Assembly: GCF_000241465.1 (NCBI RefSeq)
Contig: NZ_JH584235.1
Coordinates: forward strand, 62,001-126,000
Length of the DNA: 64,000 nucleotides
Direction: 5' to 3'
Origin: Sphingomonas echinoides ATCC 14820
GTDB taxonomy: Bacteria; Pseudomonadota; Alphaproteobacteria; Sphingomonadales; Sphingomonadaceae
Shown here: positions 19,401 through 27,475 of the stretch, piece by piece
How the letters are laid out: the number at the start of each line of letters is the position of its first letter
Position numbering within the stretch: the stretch's first letter is position 1
Program-made: the position numbers and the translations under genes
Notes under the pieces: model-generated
What the model saw: the letters and a program-made list of their open reading frames with translations, nothing else
Database searches by the model: none
Told to the model about the DNA's origin: nothing

Positions 19401-19560
19401 CATAGCGCAACCGCAAGCCGTTGCCGGTTGCGCCCGGCACCGAATCGATTTCGGCACCGACGCCGTTCGAGGCGTCGGCCTTCCACGGCTGGACCGTTTC
19501 GAAGGTATCGAGTGGCGCAATCTGCGCCGCGCCGGCCAGCAGCAATGCCGCCTGCATCAT
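16480..19560 (-). CDS. Multidomain six-hairpin glycosidase-like protein with discoidin domain
   Basis: A 1026-residue exported protein (short hydrophobic start MMQAALLLAGAAQ). The visible order is as follows. An N-terminal beta-sandwich resembling CBM11/CIA30 binding modules (about 15-165) ends in IAFDDLTLEPL. A F5/8-type (discoidin) sandwich follows (about 175-275, DFGGAKALGGVVLRW to RYLRVSLP). A large beta-rich region (about 290-560) precedes an (alpha/alpha)6 catalytic-like region (about 570-930) with SYDRSWIRDGTMM, NGEYIHLV and YSLWDDFWALTGY, followed by a C-terminal beta domain. The catalytic region resembles GH15/GH63/GH65-type clans, but I cannot assign a family. The ATG at 19560 overlaps the stop of the GH144-like gene, so both are made together. 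Probably a glucan- or oligosaccharide-processing enzyme of this locus. Confidence 0.75.
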   Translation of the reverse strand: MMQAALLLAGAAQIAPLDTFETVQPWKADASNGVGAEIDSVPGATGNGLRLRYDFHDVAGYAFARRALPIDWPANYAIRLKVRGTGGVNDLQLKFTDASGANVWWYQRRNFRPSATWQTLVLRPRDLSFAWGPSSDTSLRHTAAMEVVLVRGRDGGAGEIAFDDLTLEPLAISGPLPTPRASDPAVLDGDRATAWHGHGGDAVTIDFGGAKALGGVVLRWLPDAGATRYAIEGSDTGSDWRILRRVDAGDGGDDPIALPDTETRYLRVSLPIGAPPAALAEIETRPPEWAATPNALFASLAKAAPRGTFPRGFSDEQPYWTLVGSAEGGPAGLIGEDGAIEVGKGGFSIEPFVIADGHTFSWANVTATQSLEDGALPMPHVRWQGTGWQLDTSLFVDSAAPRLLAKWRLTNTGTTRRTLHLLLAVRPLQVNAPTQFLGRPGGVSPISRIAWHNGALSVTAPPAIEGDAAITRTLLPLTAPAWAAARAFDQGALAVPVTGGAPAVDDPTGLATAALGYDVTLAPGESTDVPMAIPFEGPPAALDRPGFDRAHAATVASWRSTLGAVTLTVPPSRQAVADSVRTALAQILMSRTGPALQPGTRSYDRSWIRDGTMMSDTLLRLGVTAPARSFADWYGTKLFADGKVPCCVDPRGADPVPENDANGEYIHLVTQLYRFTGDRAALARDWPKIDAARRYMDGQRASERTAASPAFSFGLMPRSISHEAYSAEPQYSLWDDFWALTGYKDAHFAATVLGRPEASAIAAARDQFAGDLHAAIKASTAKFGIDFLPGATSLGDFDATSTTIALDPAGEQSALDATLLRNTFARQWARVEGRTAPNAKWADYTPYEWRNVSAFVRIGWAERANRLLDFYMSGQRPAAWNGWAEVVGRLTREQRFIGDMPHAWVASDFIRAALDLFAFERFSDHALVLGAGLTEPWLRGAGSSINGLRTAYGTLNLSLRRSGKAMVVNISGTAHPPGGFVLALPSSTQRLVATINGRRARPAKDGLHISANGRAARIVVAPAAPK

Positions 19561-20960
19561 GCCAACCAGCCGCCCGAAAATCCGGCGCGCGTAAGACCGC
19601 GGCGGAGGTGGGGATTGCCGCACATCGTGCGCCAGATCAGGCCGGAGCGACGGTTTTCGATCATCGCGACAATCGGCCCCTGGTCGATGCCGAGATGATC
19701 GTGCGCGACCCAACCGACACCGGGCACCACGGCCCCTTCGTGCACCGCAGGCGAAGCGGTGGTCAGGGTCGGATTGAACGAGTCGGCGAAGCCGAATTTC
19801 CGGTAGATCGCGTGGCCATAGCGCCGGTGCAGCGCCTCTGCGGTAGGCACGACGATTTCGGGGGCAAAGGCGATCGAGCCGAGCGCGGCGGTGGGGGCAA
19901 TCGTGCCATCGTCGCGGTCGCCGGGGCCGCGCGCCGAGTAACTGAAGAATGCGCGCGACCGCCCGTCCAGCGTCGCGGTAAAATCGCCCGGTCCGTCGCA
20001 CGCGGTCAGGCCCCAGCAATCGGCCCCATAGGCTGCGAAATGGCCGGGATTGGCGATCGCATAAGCGCGCTGCGCATAGGTGGCGCGCCTGCTGTTCTCG
20101 AAATAATCGATGCCTTTGGCCGCAATGAAACGGTCGCGAATGCCGCGGAAATCGACCCAGGTCTGGCTGTATTGGTGACCGAACAAGGGTGGAAACGCGA
20201 GATGCGGCTTGCCCCAGCGATCGCTCCATGCGGGGGCGAAGCGCGCGGTCCAGGCATCCCAGGTCTCGCGCGGCAACGGATGCGTCGGCGATCCGAGTGC
20301 GAGCAGATAGAGGAGCAGCGCTTCGTTATAACTGTCCCAGTCGTGCGGGATATAGCCGCTTTCGGGATGCCAGCCCATCGACAGGAACGGCGCGCGCGGC
20401 GTGAACCAGCTCCAGTCGACCGCGCTGTAAATCTGCTCGGCGAGCTGGCGGATGCGGCGCTCGTCGGGATGATCGCTGTTGTAACAGCTTTGCGCGAACA
20501 ACACGCCGCCGAGCAGCAGTGCGGTGTCGATCGTCGACAATTCGGTACGGCCAAAGCGCGTGCCCGTCTTCCTGTCGAGAAAGTGGTAGAAAAAGCCCTT
20601 ATGCCCGGCAGTGCCGGTGGCGGCGGGGCCTTGCGGGGCCTCGGCGAAGAACCGCAAGGTGGCGAGCGTGCGGGCGCGCGCTTGCGGGCGGCTGATCCAG
20701 CCCTGCATCACGCCGATCGGATAAGACGTCAGCGCAAAACCGACGGCAGCGATGCTGGCGAAGGATGGGGTCGGCCAGCGATCGGGCGCGAGGCCGGTTG
20801 CGGGATCGGTCGTATCCCAGAAATAGCGGAAGGTGCGGTACTGGATGTCCGCGATCAACGCCTCGCCCCGTAGCGCGCGGGGAGCGGCAGCAAGGCCGTT
20901 GCTTGCCAGCCCGGCGAGCGCCAGGCCGCCGGTGCCGAGGAAATGACGCCGGTCGATCAT
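19557..20960 (-). CDS. GH144-like endo-glucanase ('glycoamylase' family), Tat-exported
   Basis: A 467-residue enzyme of the family annotated as glycoamylase (PF10091). Its characterised members are, as I recall, endo-beta-1,2-glucanases of GH144. Family features include FRYFWDTTDPATGLAPDRW near the mature N-terminus, an SYPIGVMQGW segment, GFFYHFLD, the acidic STIDTALLLGG and a SFNPTL...WVAHDHLGIDQGPIVAMIEN block near the C-terminus. The N-terminus MIDRRHFLGTGGLALAGLA is a twin-arginine signal. The start at 20960 is preferred to GTG 20981 because the Tat signal begins there and AAAGG precedes it. A strong hairpin with U-tract lies between this gene and the upstream receptor. Predicted role: cleavage of beta-1,2-glucan, such as cyclic osmoregulated glucans, to sophoro-oligosaccharides for the GH3 enzyme. 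Confidence 0.82.
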   Translation of the reverse strand: MIDRRHFLGTGGLALAGLASNGLAAAPRALRGEALIADIQYRTFRYFWDTTDPATGLAPDRWPTPSFASIAAVGFALTSYPIGVMQGWISRPQARARTLATLRFFAEAPQGPAATGTAGHKGFFYHFLDRKTGTRFGRTELSTIDTALLLGGVLFAQSCYNSDHPDERRIRQLAEQIYSAVDWSWFTPRAPFLSMGWHPESGYIPHDWDSYNEALLLYLLALGSPTHPLPRETWDAWTARFAPAWSDRWGKPHLAFPPLFGHQYSQTWVDFRGIRDRFIAAKGIDYFENSRRATYAQRAYAIANPGHFAAYGADCWGLTACDGPGDFTATLDGRSRAFFSYSARGPGDRDDGTIAPTAALGSIAFAPEIVVPTAEALHRRYGHAIYRKFGFADSFNPTLTTASPAVHEGAVVPGVGWVAHDHLGIDQGPIVAMIENRRSGLIWRTMCGNPHLRRGLTRAGFSGGWLA

Positions 20961-20984
20961 GCCAAGAACCTTTGGATACACGGT

Positions 20985-21021
20985 ACAAAAAGACGACGGG
21001 CGGCCCAGGGAAGGCCGCCCG
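20985..21021 (-). terminator. Intrinsic terminator/attenuator between receptor and GH144-like gene
   Basis: A perfect 9-bp stem, CGGGCGGCC (20997-21005) with GGCCGCCCG (21013-21021), closes a 7-base loop. On the minus strand it is followed by TCGTCTTTTTGT, giving a U-rich tail. It lies just after the receptor stop (21036) and before the GH144-like start, so it probably lets most transcripts end after the receptor. Confidence 0.75.
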
Positions 21022-21035
21022 CCAGGGGAGGAAGC

Positions 21036-23981
21036 TTAGAAGCGGTAGCCCACACGGAACTGGACGCGCCGCGGCAGGGTCAGCGTATTGTTGCCGATCA
21101 GGCCGGGAAGCAGCGGGTCGGAAATCTGCCCCGTGTTTGGATCAATCGCGTTGTTTACAAAGCCGTCGAAGTCTTTGAAGTTCTTGTTGTTGAAGGCGTT
21201 CAGCACATCGATTGCGACGCTGATCTGATCCTTGCCGAGGCCGCGGAAGTCGATATGCTTTTCGAGGCTGAGATTGACTTCGCAGAACGCGAACAGCCCC
21301 TTGATGCAGTTCTTGACCGGATAGGCTGAGGTGATCTTCAGCTTGCCATTGTCGAAGCCGTTGGTGGCATCGGTAACGGCATAGGCCTGGCCGCTGCCGA
21401 ACGTGCTGAGCGTCGAGAATTGCAGACCGAAGGGCAAGTCCAGGATGCCGGAAACGACCAACCGGTGGCGTTCGTCACCCGGGCGGGGGCGGAAGCCATA
21501 GGCGTCCGGCGTGGTCCCATCGAGGCTGAACAGGTCGTTGCCGTTCTGCTCGCCTTTTGACAGCGTGTACGCGATGTTGATGCCGTAGCCCGATGCCTTG
21601 GTGTAGTTCTTGTCTACGGTGACATACAGCGCCTTGTAGCGCGTCTTCAGTCCGTCATAGCCGATCAAGGCGTTGGCATAGCCGAACGCCTGAACCGGGG
21701 CGACGTTGCAGCAATTGCCCAGACCGTTGTTCTGGCGTGTCGCGAACAGGTTGGTGTAGCCGTTGCGTCCCTTGATGTACGAGCCGGTGACGGCCACTTG
21801 CCAGTGGCCAAGCTTCTGCCGGATGCCGATGCTCGCTTGATCGTTGACGGGTGGCTTGGCGTTGTTCTTCACCGCGAACAGTTCGGGCAGACCTTCGGTC
21901 GTTGAGCTCGCAATCAGCGCCAGCAAGCCCTCGCGCGTTCCGTAGGAGGGGTTCCACACCACAGTTGGCAAGCCGGATCGCGGCTGTCCGTCACGCGAGA
22001 AGCGGAACACGCCAATCTGGTTCAGCGACCGGGACAATTCGTCGATGGTATTGTTGAAGTTGTTGCGATCGTAATAGCGTCCGACACCGCCGAAGATGAC
22101 GGTGCTTTGATTGCCGCTCAGGTCATAGGAAAAGCCGAAACGTGGCGCGATCGCACCGGCGAACGGCTTGCGGTTGTGGCCCGTGGAAATGTAGTTCTCG
22201 GGATCGAAATAATAGGTCTTGGGCAAGGCGCGCAGCGCCGCCGCAGCCTTGGCAGGCGTGATATAGTCATTGTTGAAGCCGTTGGTTTCATAATCCCAAC
22301 GCACGCCGAGGTTCAGCGTCAGCTTCTTGGTGACCTGCCAATCATCCTGCGCATAGAGACCGATTTCGGTGTCCGAGGACTGGATTCGCCCATTGGTGAG
22401 ACCAAGCCGCGCTTCTGCTGGGAAACTGTAATCGGTGTTGTTGGCCGGATCGACCCGATACACGAAATCAGGCTGCACATAGTTGCGGTCATCGAAGGTG
22501 AAATCCACGACGTCGACTCGTCCGCCAATCTTGATCGTGTGTTTGTCGAATCCACTGTAAGTGAAATCGTCGCGGATGGTGTAGTTCGATTGAACTTCAT
22601 TTCGCGTGGAATTTTTACCACCAAAGGAGATTACGCCAACATATTCCTGCGTTGGAAGATTGGGGTTGAGGGCTGTCGGATTATATTGATAATTGATGTA
22701 GTTGGTGTTGAACTCATTGACAAACCGGTCGCCGTTGTACGTCCATTTGAACAGATAGGTGTCTACCTGGTTGCGCTTGTTCTCGGCGCTTTCATAGGCG
22801 AGATTGCTGCCGAAGCCCTGAATATCGGTTTCTTCACGACGGCTAAACGACAGGTCAAACGTCTGATGCGAATCCGGCGTGAAGGTCAGCTTGCCGAAAT
22901 AGAATTTGCCGCGGAAGGGGCTGACGAACGATCCCGTCAAATCCGAAAGTTTGCGACCCGACGCGGCCTCGACCTGCGCCCGCGCGGCGGGCGTGCCACC
23001 AGCGACGACGTTGAAGGCGCGGTCCTGGTCGTTGCCTTCGAACGATCCGAAGAAGAACAGTTTATCCTTGATGATCGGGCCGCCAAGCGAGATGCCATAT
23101 TGCTTGCGCGTGAAGGCGGGCTTCGGATTATTGTTGAGCTTGTCGAGATACGCTTTCTCGCTCAGGCCCTTGTCGGTGTACTGACCGAACACTTCGCCGT
23201 GGAATTCGTTGGTGCCCGACTTGGTGATGGCGGTGATGATCGCAGCACCGGCTTGCTCATATTCCGCCTTGTAGTTTTGCGTGAGCACGCGGAACTCCTG
23301 CACAGCCGACTGGCCGAACGGGTTGCCGCGGCTGTTCTGCTGGCCGGCAACGCCGCCCTCGCGCGCCTGGTTCTTGAGGCTGACGCCGTCGATAAAGACG
23401 TTGACCTGGCTGGCGGTCGAGGCACCCGATTGGAAGCTCTTGTCGGTCTCGCTGTCATTATACCGGACGCCGGGGGCAAGCGCTGCGAAGGACAGGAAGT
23501 TGCGGTCGGTCTGCGGCAGCGAGCGGATCTGCTGCTGGGTGACGTTGGTGGCGACTTCGCTGGTCTTGGTTTCGACCAGGCGGCTGCCTGTAACGATGAT
23601 GTCCTTGCCGGTGTCGACCGGTTCCGCGCCTGGCGCGGCGACGGTCGCATCGAGCGACGCCGTCTGGCCGATGCCGACGGTAACGAGCTGTTTGAAAGTC
23701 TCGCCATTGGCGGCCGTCACGGTCACTTGATAGGAGCCGGGGCGCAAGCCGTTGAGCGTGTAATTGCCGGTCGCGTCGGTGGTGGCGCGGAAGGTCTGGT
23801 TGGTGTCGCTGCTGACGGCGGTTACGCTCGCATTGGCAGAGGGTGCGCCAGCGGCGTCGGTCACCACGCCGCGGATCGCCGCGGTCGACGTCTGCGCATA
23901 GGCAGGCGCGATCGCCAAGCCGCTGGCGGAAACCACGGCAGCGCTGCTCAGGAGCAGCCGGAGGAAGGGGGTTTTGGTCAT
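21036..23981 (-). CDS. TonB-dependent receptor with N-terminal carboxypeptidase-regulatory-like domain
   Basis: A 981-residue outer-membrane protein of the Oar-like class. It has a signal peptide (about 1-29, ending PAYAQ) and a CarboxypepD_reg-like beta-sandwich (about 32-115; IRGVVTDAAGAPSANASV and YTLNGLRPGSYQVTVTA). The plug begins at KDIIVTGSRLVE, followed by VNVFIDGVSLKNQ, and the barrel ends in VGYRF. The N-terminal domain is typical of receptors for large glycans. The ATG at 23981 overlaps the stop of the LacI gene (ATGA), so receptor and regulator are co-expressed. It is followed by the hairpin and the two exported hydrolase genes. Presumed ligand: oligosaccharides from beta-1,2-glucan or a similar glucan. 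Confidence 0.88.
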   Translation of the reverse strand: MTKTPFLRLLLSSAAVVSASGLAIAPAYAQTSTAAIRGVVTDAAGAPSANASVTAVSSDTNQTFRATTDATGNYTLNGLRPGSYQVTVTAANGETFKQLVTVGIGQTASLDATVAAPGAEPVDTGKDIIVTGSRLVETKTSEVATNVTQQQIRSLPQTDRNFLSFAALAPGVRYNDSETDKSFQSGASTASQVNVFIDGVSLKNQAREGGVAGQQNSRGNPFGQSAVQEFRVLTQNYKAEYEQAGAAIITAITKSGTNEFHGEVFGQYTDKGLSEKAYLDKLNNNPKPAFTRKQYGISLGGPIIKDKLFFFGSFEGNDQDRAFNVVAGGTPAARAQVEAASGRKLSDLTGSFVSPFRGKFYFGKLTFTPDSHQTFDLSFSRREETDIQGFGSNLAYESAENKRNQVDTYLFKWTYNGDRFVNEFNTNYINYQYNPTALNPNLPTQEYVGVISFGGKNSTRNEVQSNYTIRDDFTYSGFDKHTIKIGGRVDVVDFTFDDRNYVQPDFVYRVDPANNTDYSFPAEARLGLTNGRIQSSDTEIGLYAQDDWQVTKKLTLNLGVRWDYETNGFNNDYITPAKAAAALRALPKTYYFDPENYISTGHNRKPFAGAIAPRFGFSYDLSGNQSTVIFGGVGRYYDRNNFNNTIDELSRSLNQIGVFRFSRDGQPRSGLPTVVWNPSYGTREGLLALIASSTTEGLPELFAVKNNAKPPVNDQASIGIRQKLGHWQVAVTGSYIKGRNGYTNLFATRQNNGLGNCCNVAPVQAFGYANALIGYDGLKTRYKALYVTVDKNYTKASGYGINIAYTLSKGEQNGNDLFSLDGTTPDAYGFRPRPGDERHRLVVSGILDLPFGLQFSTLSTFGSGQAYAVTDATNGFDNGKLKITSAYPVKNCIKGLFAFCEVNLSLEKHIDFRGLGKDQISVAIDVLNAFNNKNFKDFDGFVNNAIDPNTGQISDPLLPGLIGNNTLTLPRRVQFRVGYRF

Positions 23982-25000
23982 CGTGCTTTTCCCTGCTTTT
24001 CACCCGACTGACGCGGGCTTGTTTTGGTTGTGTCGCGTATCATCAACTCGGGCGTGGACAGCTCGAGGCGGTGATCTGGTGTGCCGGCAATGGCATCGGC
24101 CAGCCGAGCGATCGCCCGTGCGCCGATGTCGGCGATGTCGACGCGCATCGTGGTGAGCGATGGCGAAATCAGCCGAGCCAGTGGAATATCGTCGAAGCCC
24201 GCGACCGCGATCTGGTCGGGTATCGCAACGCCAGCGTCGCGCAGCGCGATCAGCGCGCCGATTGCCATCATGTCGTTGGCGGCAAAGATGGCATCCACGC
24301 CGTCTGGCGCGCGCAGGATCTCGGCAGCGGCGGCAGCACCTGCCTCTTCCATAAAGTCGCCGATGAGGACGCGCGGGGTTAAGCCCGCCTCGACCATCGC
24401 CGCTTCATAGCCGTCGATACGCGCGCGTGCTTCGACGTTACTGGTCGGCCCACTGACATGGACGATGCCGCGTCTTCCGCGCGACACCAGATGCCGCACC
24501 ATCGCCGCCGCGCCGCCGAAATTGTCGACGCGCAAGGTCGGGCAATCGTCGCGCGACGTCGCGCAATTGACGAGGATGGAGGGGATGCTGGGGGGGAGAC
24601 CGGCCAGCAGTCGGTCGGGATCGATATGTGGCGCCATGATGACGAGCCCGTCGACGCGACCACGCATGGTGTGGAGCATCTCGACGGCCCGCTCCCCATC
24701 ATGAAGGTTCGACAGCAGCAGATGCAGACCACGCTCGGACGCGGCACGATCCATGCCGCGCAACGCTTCTGAGAAGAACTCACCGTGCAGGTCCGGCAGC
24801 ACCACCCCGATGGCATGCGCGCGCGATGTGCTGAGATTGCGCGCGCCGGCATGCGGGAAGTAGCCGAGCCTGGCGGCAACGTCTTCGATCTTGCGGCGCG
24901 TCTCGGGGCGAACATTGCTGTGGCCGTTCAACACGCGTGACACCGACGCGACGGAAACCGCCGCTTCGCGCGCAACATCGCGGATCGTGGCATTCGCCAT
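23978..25000 (-). CDS. LacI-family regulator of the glucan locus
   Basis: A 340-residue LacI-type repressor. The HTH starts at the N-terminus (TIRDVAREAAVSVASVSRVL, about residues 4-23), followed by the hinge (AGARNLSTSRA), IGVVLPDLHGEFF, then DAIFAANDMMAIG and IAVAGFDDIPLA of the effector-binding core. An alternative ATG four codons upstream (25012) abuts GGGGAGG too closely for normal spacing, whereas 25000 has the same purine tract 12 bases away; either is possible. It heads the minus-strand operon and overlaps the receptor start by 4 bp. The perfect 22-bp palindrome 82 bp upstream is the obvious operator, which would give autoregulation and coordinate control of the divergent GH3 gene. 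The inducer is probably the oligosaccharide product. Confidence 0.9.
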   Translation of the reverse strand: MANATIRDVAREAAVSVASVSRVLNGHSNVRPETRRKIEDVAARLGYFPHAGARNLSTSRAHAIGVVLPDLHGEFFSEALRGMDRAASERGLHLLLSNLHDGERAVEMLHTMRGRVDGLVIMAPHIDPDRLLAGLPPSIPSILVNCATSRDDCPTLRVDNFGGAAAMVRHLVSRGRRGIVHVSGPTSNVEARARIDGYEAAMVEAGLTPRVLIGDFMEEAGAAAAAEILRAPDGVDAIFAANDMMAIGALIALRDAGVAIPDQIAVAGFDDIPLARLISPSLTTMRVDIADIGARAIARLADAIAGTPDHRLELSTPELMIRDTTKTSPRQSGEKQGKAR

Positions 25001-25081
25001 TTCTGTCTTCATCCTCCCCGTTGGCGTTGCCGAAAACGCCTCAACGCCGGTTGAGCAAATCCGCTCTGCCGATCTCGCTGC

Positions 25082-25103
25082 TTGATGTAACCGGTTACAT
25101 CAA
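25082..25103. promoter_or_regulatory. Perfect 22-bp palindrome, LacI-family operator
   Basis: The two 11-bp arms, TTGATGTAACC and GGTTACATCAA, are exact reverse complements centred on C-G. It lies in the 180-bp divergent region between the LacI gene start (25000) and the GH3 start (25181). The TGTAACCGGTTACA core is a typical LacI-family operator form, so the adjacent LacI protein is the likely ligand. Confidence 0.85.
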
Positions 25104-25180
25104 TCAAAAGCAGTGTTCAAGACCGTGCCTTCCGGCACAGGATGGCATAGGCGAGCGCGAGATCGCGGGGAGTGTGACTG

Positions 25181-27475
25181 ATGGAATTTACGGGAATTTC
25201 GCGCCGGGCGGCGTTGTTGGGGGCGGGTGCCGTGACCGCCTGGCTCGCAAGCCCGGCGCGGGCACTGATGGCCGCCGCTGATGGCGTTGCGAGCTCACCA
25301 ATGCTCGAGTCGCTGCTTGCGAAAATGACGGTGGCGGAGAAAGCCGGGCAGCTCACGCTGATGGCGGCCGCCTGGGCGGGGGGCGCGGCCAACGCGCTCA
25401 ATCCCATCACGGCGGGCGCGACCTTCGAGTCGCAACTCGCCGACGTGCGCAATGGACGGTTGACCGGCGTGTTCAACGGGAATGGGGCCGAAATGGCGCG
25501 CCGGATGCAGACGGTGGCGATGAAGGAGGCGCGGTTGAAAATTCCGCTTCTGTTCGCCGCCGACGTCATCCACGGTTTCCGCACGGTGTTCCCCGTGCCG
25601 TTGGCGGAAGCGGGCAGTTTCGAACCTGATTTGGCCGAGCGGACCGCGCGTGTGGCAGCGATCGAAGCGGCGGCTGCGGGGATCGACTGGACCTTCGCGC
25701 CGATGGTCGACATTTCCCGCGACCAGCGCTGGGGGCGCGGCGTGGAGGGGGCGGGCGAAGACGTCTTGCTCGGCCGGATGATGGCGGCGGCGCGGGTGCG
25801 CGGCTTTCAGGGCACGCGCGGGCTTGCCGCCGATGATGCCGTGCTCGCCTGCGCCAAGCACTTCGTCGCTTATGGCGCGGCGGAAGGCGGGCTCGACTAT
25901 AATTCGGTCGATATTTCCGAACGCACGCTGCGCAGCGTCTATTTCCCGCCCTTCCAGGCGGCGTTCGATGCGGGCGCGCTGACGACGATGGCGGCGTTCA
26001 ACGACTTGTCCGGCATTCCCGCCACAGCCAACCCCTGGCTGCTCGACCAGGTGCTGCGCAAGGAATGGGGTTTTGGCGGGCTGGTTGTCTCGGATTATAC
26101 CGGGGACGAGGAATTGATCGCGCACGGCTATGCTGCGGACGCGCGCGAGGCGACGCGGCTGGCCTTTCTGGCGGGCGTCGACATGAGCATGCAGAGCGGT
26201 TTCTATCGCGATCATCTGCCCGATCTGGTGGCCAGTGGCGCGGTGCCGATGGCCCGGCTGGATCAGGCGGTACGGCGCGTGCTGCGCGTCAAACTGGCGC
26301 TCGGGCTGTTCGACGATCCGTTCCGCCGGATTGATCCCAAACGCGAGAAAACGCGCGTGCGCACCAAGGCCAATCTGGCGGTGGCGCGCGAATCGGCGCG
26401 GCGCTCGATCGTATTGCTCAAGAATGACGGCGAGCTGTTGCCGCTGCCGCGCAGTGGCAAGCGGATCGCGCTGATCGGCCCGTTCGCCCAGGGGCAGCAG
26501 GATTTGATCGGCCCTTGGAATGTCTATGGCTCGGATGCTGAATCGGTCGATCTGGTGACCGGCGTGCGCGCGGCCGTAGCCGATCCGTCGCTGGTTACAG
26601 CGACGGCGGGATCGGGGATTGAAGAAGCGCTGCCGGGCGGGATTGCGGCGGCGGTGGCTGCCGCGACCGCGGCCGATATCGTCGTTCTCGCAATCGGGGA
26701 GGGGCAGCGCATGTCGGGCGAAGCGCAGTCGCGCGACGATATCGTCATTCCTGCGCCGCAATTGGCCCTGGCCGCAGCCGTCGCGGCGACAGGCAAGCCG
26801 GTGGTGGTCGCCTTGCGCAATGGGCGCGCGTTGGCGCTGTCGGGCGCGGTGCTCGATGCGCCGGCGATCCTGGTGACGTGGTTCCTGGGATCGCAGTCGG
26901 GACCGGCCATCGCCGACATTCTGTTCGGGGTGGAAGGGCCATCGGCGCGGCTGCCGGTCAGCTTTCCCTTCGCGACCGGGCAGGAGCCCTATTATTATGC
27001 GCATAAGAGCACCGGCCGCCCCAATCCACCGGGCGCGCCGCTTGAATATAAGGCGCATTATCGGGAGGCTCCCAATGGCGCGCGGTTCGCATTCGGTCAC
27101 GGGCTGACCTATGGCCGGATCGGATATAGCGCTTTGAACGTGGGCGATGGCCGCCTGGCATGGGATGGCACACTATCGGTCGCGGCCACCATCACCAACA
27201 GCGGTGATCACGTTGCCGAGGAGGTCGTCCAGCTATATGTCCAGGATATTGCGGCAAGCATCACCCAACCGGTGCGCGTGCTGAAGGCCTTCCGCAAAAT
27301 CCGGCTGGCTCCCGGCGCGCAGCAGGAGGTGACGTTTACCCTGCAGCGCACCGATCTGACCTTCCTTGGCGTCGCACTGACGCCGACGGTGGAGCCGGGG
27401 CGCTTTCGCGTCTGGGTCGCGCCCTCGGCCGAGGCGGAGGGCGTGGGCGGCACGTTCGAACTAATCGGGGCTTAG
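25181..27475 (+). CDS. GH3 beta-glucosidase, Tat-exported
   Basis: A 764-residue BglX-type family 3 glycoside hydrolase. It has a twin-arginine signal (SRRAALLGAGAVTAWLA, about 8-24), an (alpha/beta)8 domain with KH (226-227, CAKHFVAYG) and nucleophile Asp305 in VVSDYTG, an alpha/beta sandwich with acid/base Glu514 in MSGEAQSR, and a C-terminal fibronectin-III-like domain (about 655-760). All catalytic residues are present. The ATG is preceded by GGGGAG. Divergent from the LacI-receptor-GH144 operon across the palindromic operator, it would split sophoro-oligosaccharides or other beta-glucosides to glucose in the periplasm. GH3 enzymes accompany beta-1,2-glucanases in other bacteria, which supports but does not prove linkage specificity. 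Confidence 0.92.
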   Translation: MEFTGISRRAALLGAGAVTAWLASPARALMAAADGVASSPMLESLLAKMTVAEKAGQLTLMAAAWAGGAANALNPITAGATFESQLADVRNGRLTGVFNGNGAEMARRMQTVAMKEARLKIPLLFAADVIHGFRTVFPVPLAEAGSFEPDLAERTARVAAIEAAAAGIDWTFAPMVDISRDQRWGRGVEGAGEDVLLGRMMAAARVRGFQGTRGLAADDAVLACAKHFVAYGAAEGGLDYNSVDISERTLRSVYFPPFQAAFDAGALTTMAAFNDLSGIPATANPWLLDQVLRKEWGFGGLVVSDYTGDEELIAHGYAADAREATRLAFLAGVDMSMQSGFYRDHLPDLVASGAVPMARLDQAVRRVLRVKLALGLFDDPFRRIDPKREKTRVRTKANLAVARESARRSIVLLKNDGELLPLPRSGKRIALIGPFAQGQQDLIGPWNVYGSDAESVDLVTGVRAAVADPSLVTATAGSGIEEALPGGIAAAVAAATAADIVVLAIGEGQRMSGEAQSRDDIVIPAPQLALAAAVAATGKPVVVALRNGRALALSGAVLDAPAILVTWFLGSQSGPAIADILFGVEGPSARLPVSFPFATGQEPYYYAHKSTGRPNPPGAPLEYKAHYREAPNGARFAFGHGLTYGRIGYSALNVGDGRLAWDGTLSVAATITNSGDHVAEEVVQLYVQDIAASITQPVRVLKAFRKIRLAPGAQQEVTFTLQRTDLTFLGVALTPTVEPGRFRVWVAPSAEAEGVGGTFELIGA

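Noticed and set aside
22107..24011. A 634-codon plus-strand frame opposite the Oar-like receptor.
   Set aside because: Antisense shadow; the minus-strand frame has signal peptide, plug and barrel motifs while this one has none.
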